5,665 nucleotides of DNA from Verrucomicrobiota bacterium. GTDB lineage: Bacteria; Verrucomicrobiota; Verrucomicrobiia; Verrucomicrobiales; Verrucomicrobiaceae. Of this stretch, positions 4,917-5,665 are shown piece by piece (within the stretch, counting starts at the first letter, position 1; each line of letters opens with the position of its first letter). The DNA lies in contig JAEYUU010000748.1 of NCBI GenBank assembly GCA_023429545.1, positions 1 through 5,665 of the forward strand. The letters run 5' to 3'. The position numbers and the translations under genes are program-made. The notes beneath the pieces were generated by a model, which was given only the letters and a program-made list of their open reading frames with translations, was not told the origin of the DNA and ran no database searches.

Positions 4917-5665
4917 CTACTTCTTCTCATGCTGGGCAGGAGTCTCGCCGGCGATGCTCTGCCACATTTCGGTGTCGGCGGAAATGTTCCGGTAGCGGGC
5001 GTAGTCCATGATGCCGAGGTTTCCATTGCGGAAGGCTTCGGCAATGGCCATGGGCACCTGCGCCTCGGCTTCCACGACGCGTGCGCGCATGTCCTGGGTC
5101 TTGGCGGACATTTCCTGCTCCACCGCCACAGCGGCGGCGCGGCGCACTTCAGCATTCGCCTGGGCAATCTTCTTGTCCGTCTCCGCCTGATCGGCCTGGA
5201 GCTTGGCGCCGACGTTTTCACCGACGTCCACATCCGCAATATCGATGGAGATGATTTCGAAGGCAGTGCCAACGTCCACGCCCTTCTGCAGCACGACTTT
5301 TGAAATGTTGTCCGGATTCTCCAGCACATCCTTGTAGCTCGTGCTGGAGCCGATGCAGGTGACGATGCCCTCACCCACACGGGCAATCACGGTCTCCTCG
5401 GTGGCGCCGCCGATGAAACGGTCGAGGTTGGTGCGCACCGTCACACGCGCGCGGACACGCAACGAGATGCCGTCGCGCGCCACCGCGTCAATCTTGCCAC
5501 CCTTGCCCATCTCGGCGCTGGGGCAGTCGATCACTTTGGGATTGATGCTGGTGCGCACCGCCTCGATGACGGTCTTGCTGGTGCCTTTGACAGCGAGGTC
5601 GATGGCACAGGCGCGGTTGTAGTCTAGCGCGATCCCGGCCTTGTTCGCGGCGATGAGGGACAGGA
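4917..5665 (-). CDS. floA: Flotillin-like protein FloA (5' end beyond the window)
   Basis: FloA is a bacterial SPFH-family scaffold that oligomerises at the inner membrane and organises functional membrane microdomains. The frame is open to the window edge and gives the last 248 residues of a protein usually about 330 long; the missing N-terminus would carry the membrane hairpin. Conserved FloA segments are clear in order: LIAANKAGI and RACAIDLA, then [75 protein letters not shown] and [18 protein letters not shown]. Next come the Ala/Glu coiled coil (REMRA-like repeats as VEAEAQVP), [20 protein letters not shown] and a charged HEKK end. The GTG at 5558 is internal, because coding similarity continues upstream of it. 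It is the first visible gene of a three-gene minus-strand operon; in other bacteria an NfeD-type gene often precedes floA, which cannot be checked here. Confidence 0.93.
   Translation of the reverse strand, partial: LSLIAANKAGIALDYNRACAIDLAVKGTSKTVIEAVRTSINPKVIDCPSAEMGKGGKIDAVARDGISLRVRARVTVRTNLDRFIGGATEETVIARVGEGIVTCIGSSTSYKDVLENPDNISKVVLQKGVDVGTAFEIISIDIADVDVGENVGAKLQADQAETDKKIAQANAEVRRAAAVAVEQEMSAKTQDMRARVVEAEAQVPMAIAEAFRNGNLGIMDYARYRNISADTEMWQSIAGETPAQHEKK

Noticed and set aside
4839..5303. 154-aa plus-strand frame and the 171-aa minus-strand frame at 4871-5386
   Set aside because: Both are shadows of floA in GC-rich DNA; the latter shows the Arg/Pro/Ser-rich composition typical of an out-of-frame translation.
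1..5665. CRISPR array or toxin-antitoxin pair
   Set aside because: No regularly spaced repeat series and no pair of small overlapping protein genes of recognisable type was found.

Overview
The window most likely comes from a Verrucomicrobiota-type bacterium (or a related planctomycete-like lineage). The pointers are a FloA-type flotillin followed by a proline-rich single-span membrane protein and a secreted protein with an SHD1-like domain, together with GC-rich coding on the right side and weak or absent Shine-Dalgarno sequences on most genes. This assignment rests on recalled family distribution and was not searched.

The window falls into two halves that meet near position 3195. The right half (about 3196-5665) looks like ordinary chromosome. 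On the minus strand it carries a likely three-gene operon: floA (5' end cut off by the window edge), a 221-aa proline-rich membrane protein and a 172-aa SHD1-like exported protein. A complete tRNA-Leu(CAA) gene follows on the same strand, with a modest terminator-like hairpin after it.

The left half (1 to about 3195) looks like the end of an integrated mobile element. The key evidence is at 3149-3195: the 3' half of a tRNA-Arg(ACG) gene (anticodon arm, variable loop, T arm, 3' acceptor strand and discriminator base) with no 5' half in front of it. This is the scar left when a tyrosine-recombinase element integrates into a tRNA gene. Its orientation puts the element to the left and the original chromosome to the right, which agrees with the gene content. 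The left side holds a RepA-like P-loop ATPase (minus strand, TTG start with a good Shine-Dalgarno) and an unrecognised 228-aa protein. Around them are long gene-poor spacers with several small inverted and direct repeats, and a broken remnant that resembles the start of a DUF4870-type membrane protein. No integrase is visible; by the usual layout it would lie at the far end, outside the window.

The most interesting reading is therefore a previously uncatalogued integrative element or genomic island in tRNA-Arg, with a replication-type ATPase and an unknown cargo protein. Only its right end is seen here.
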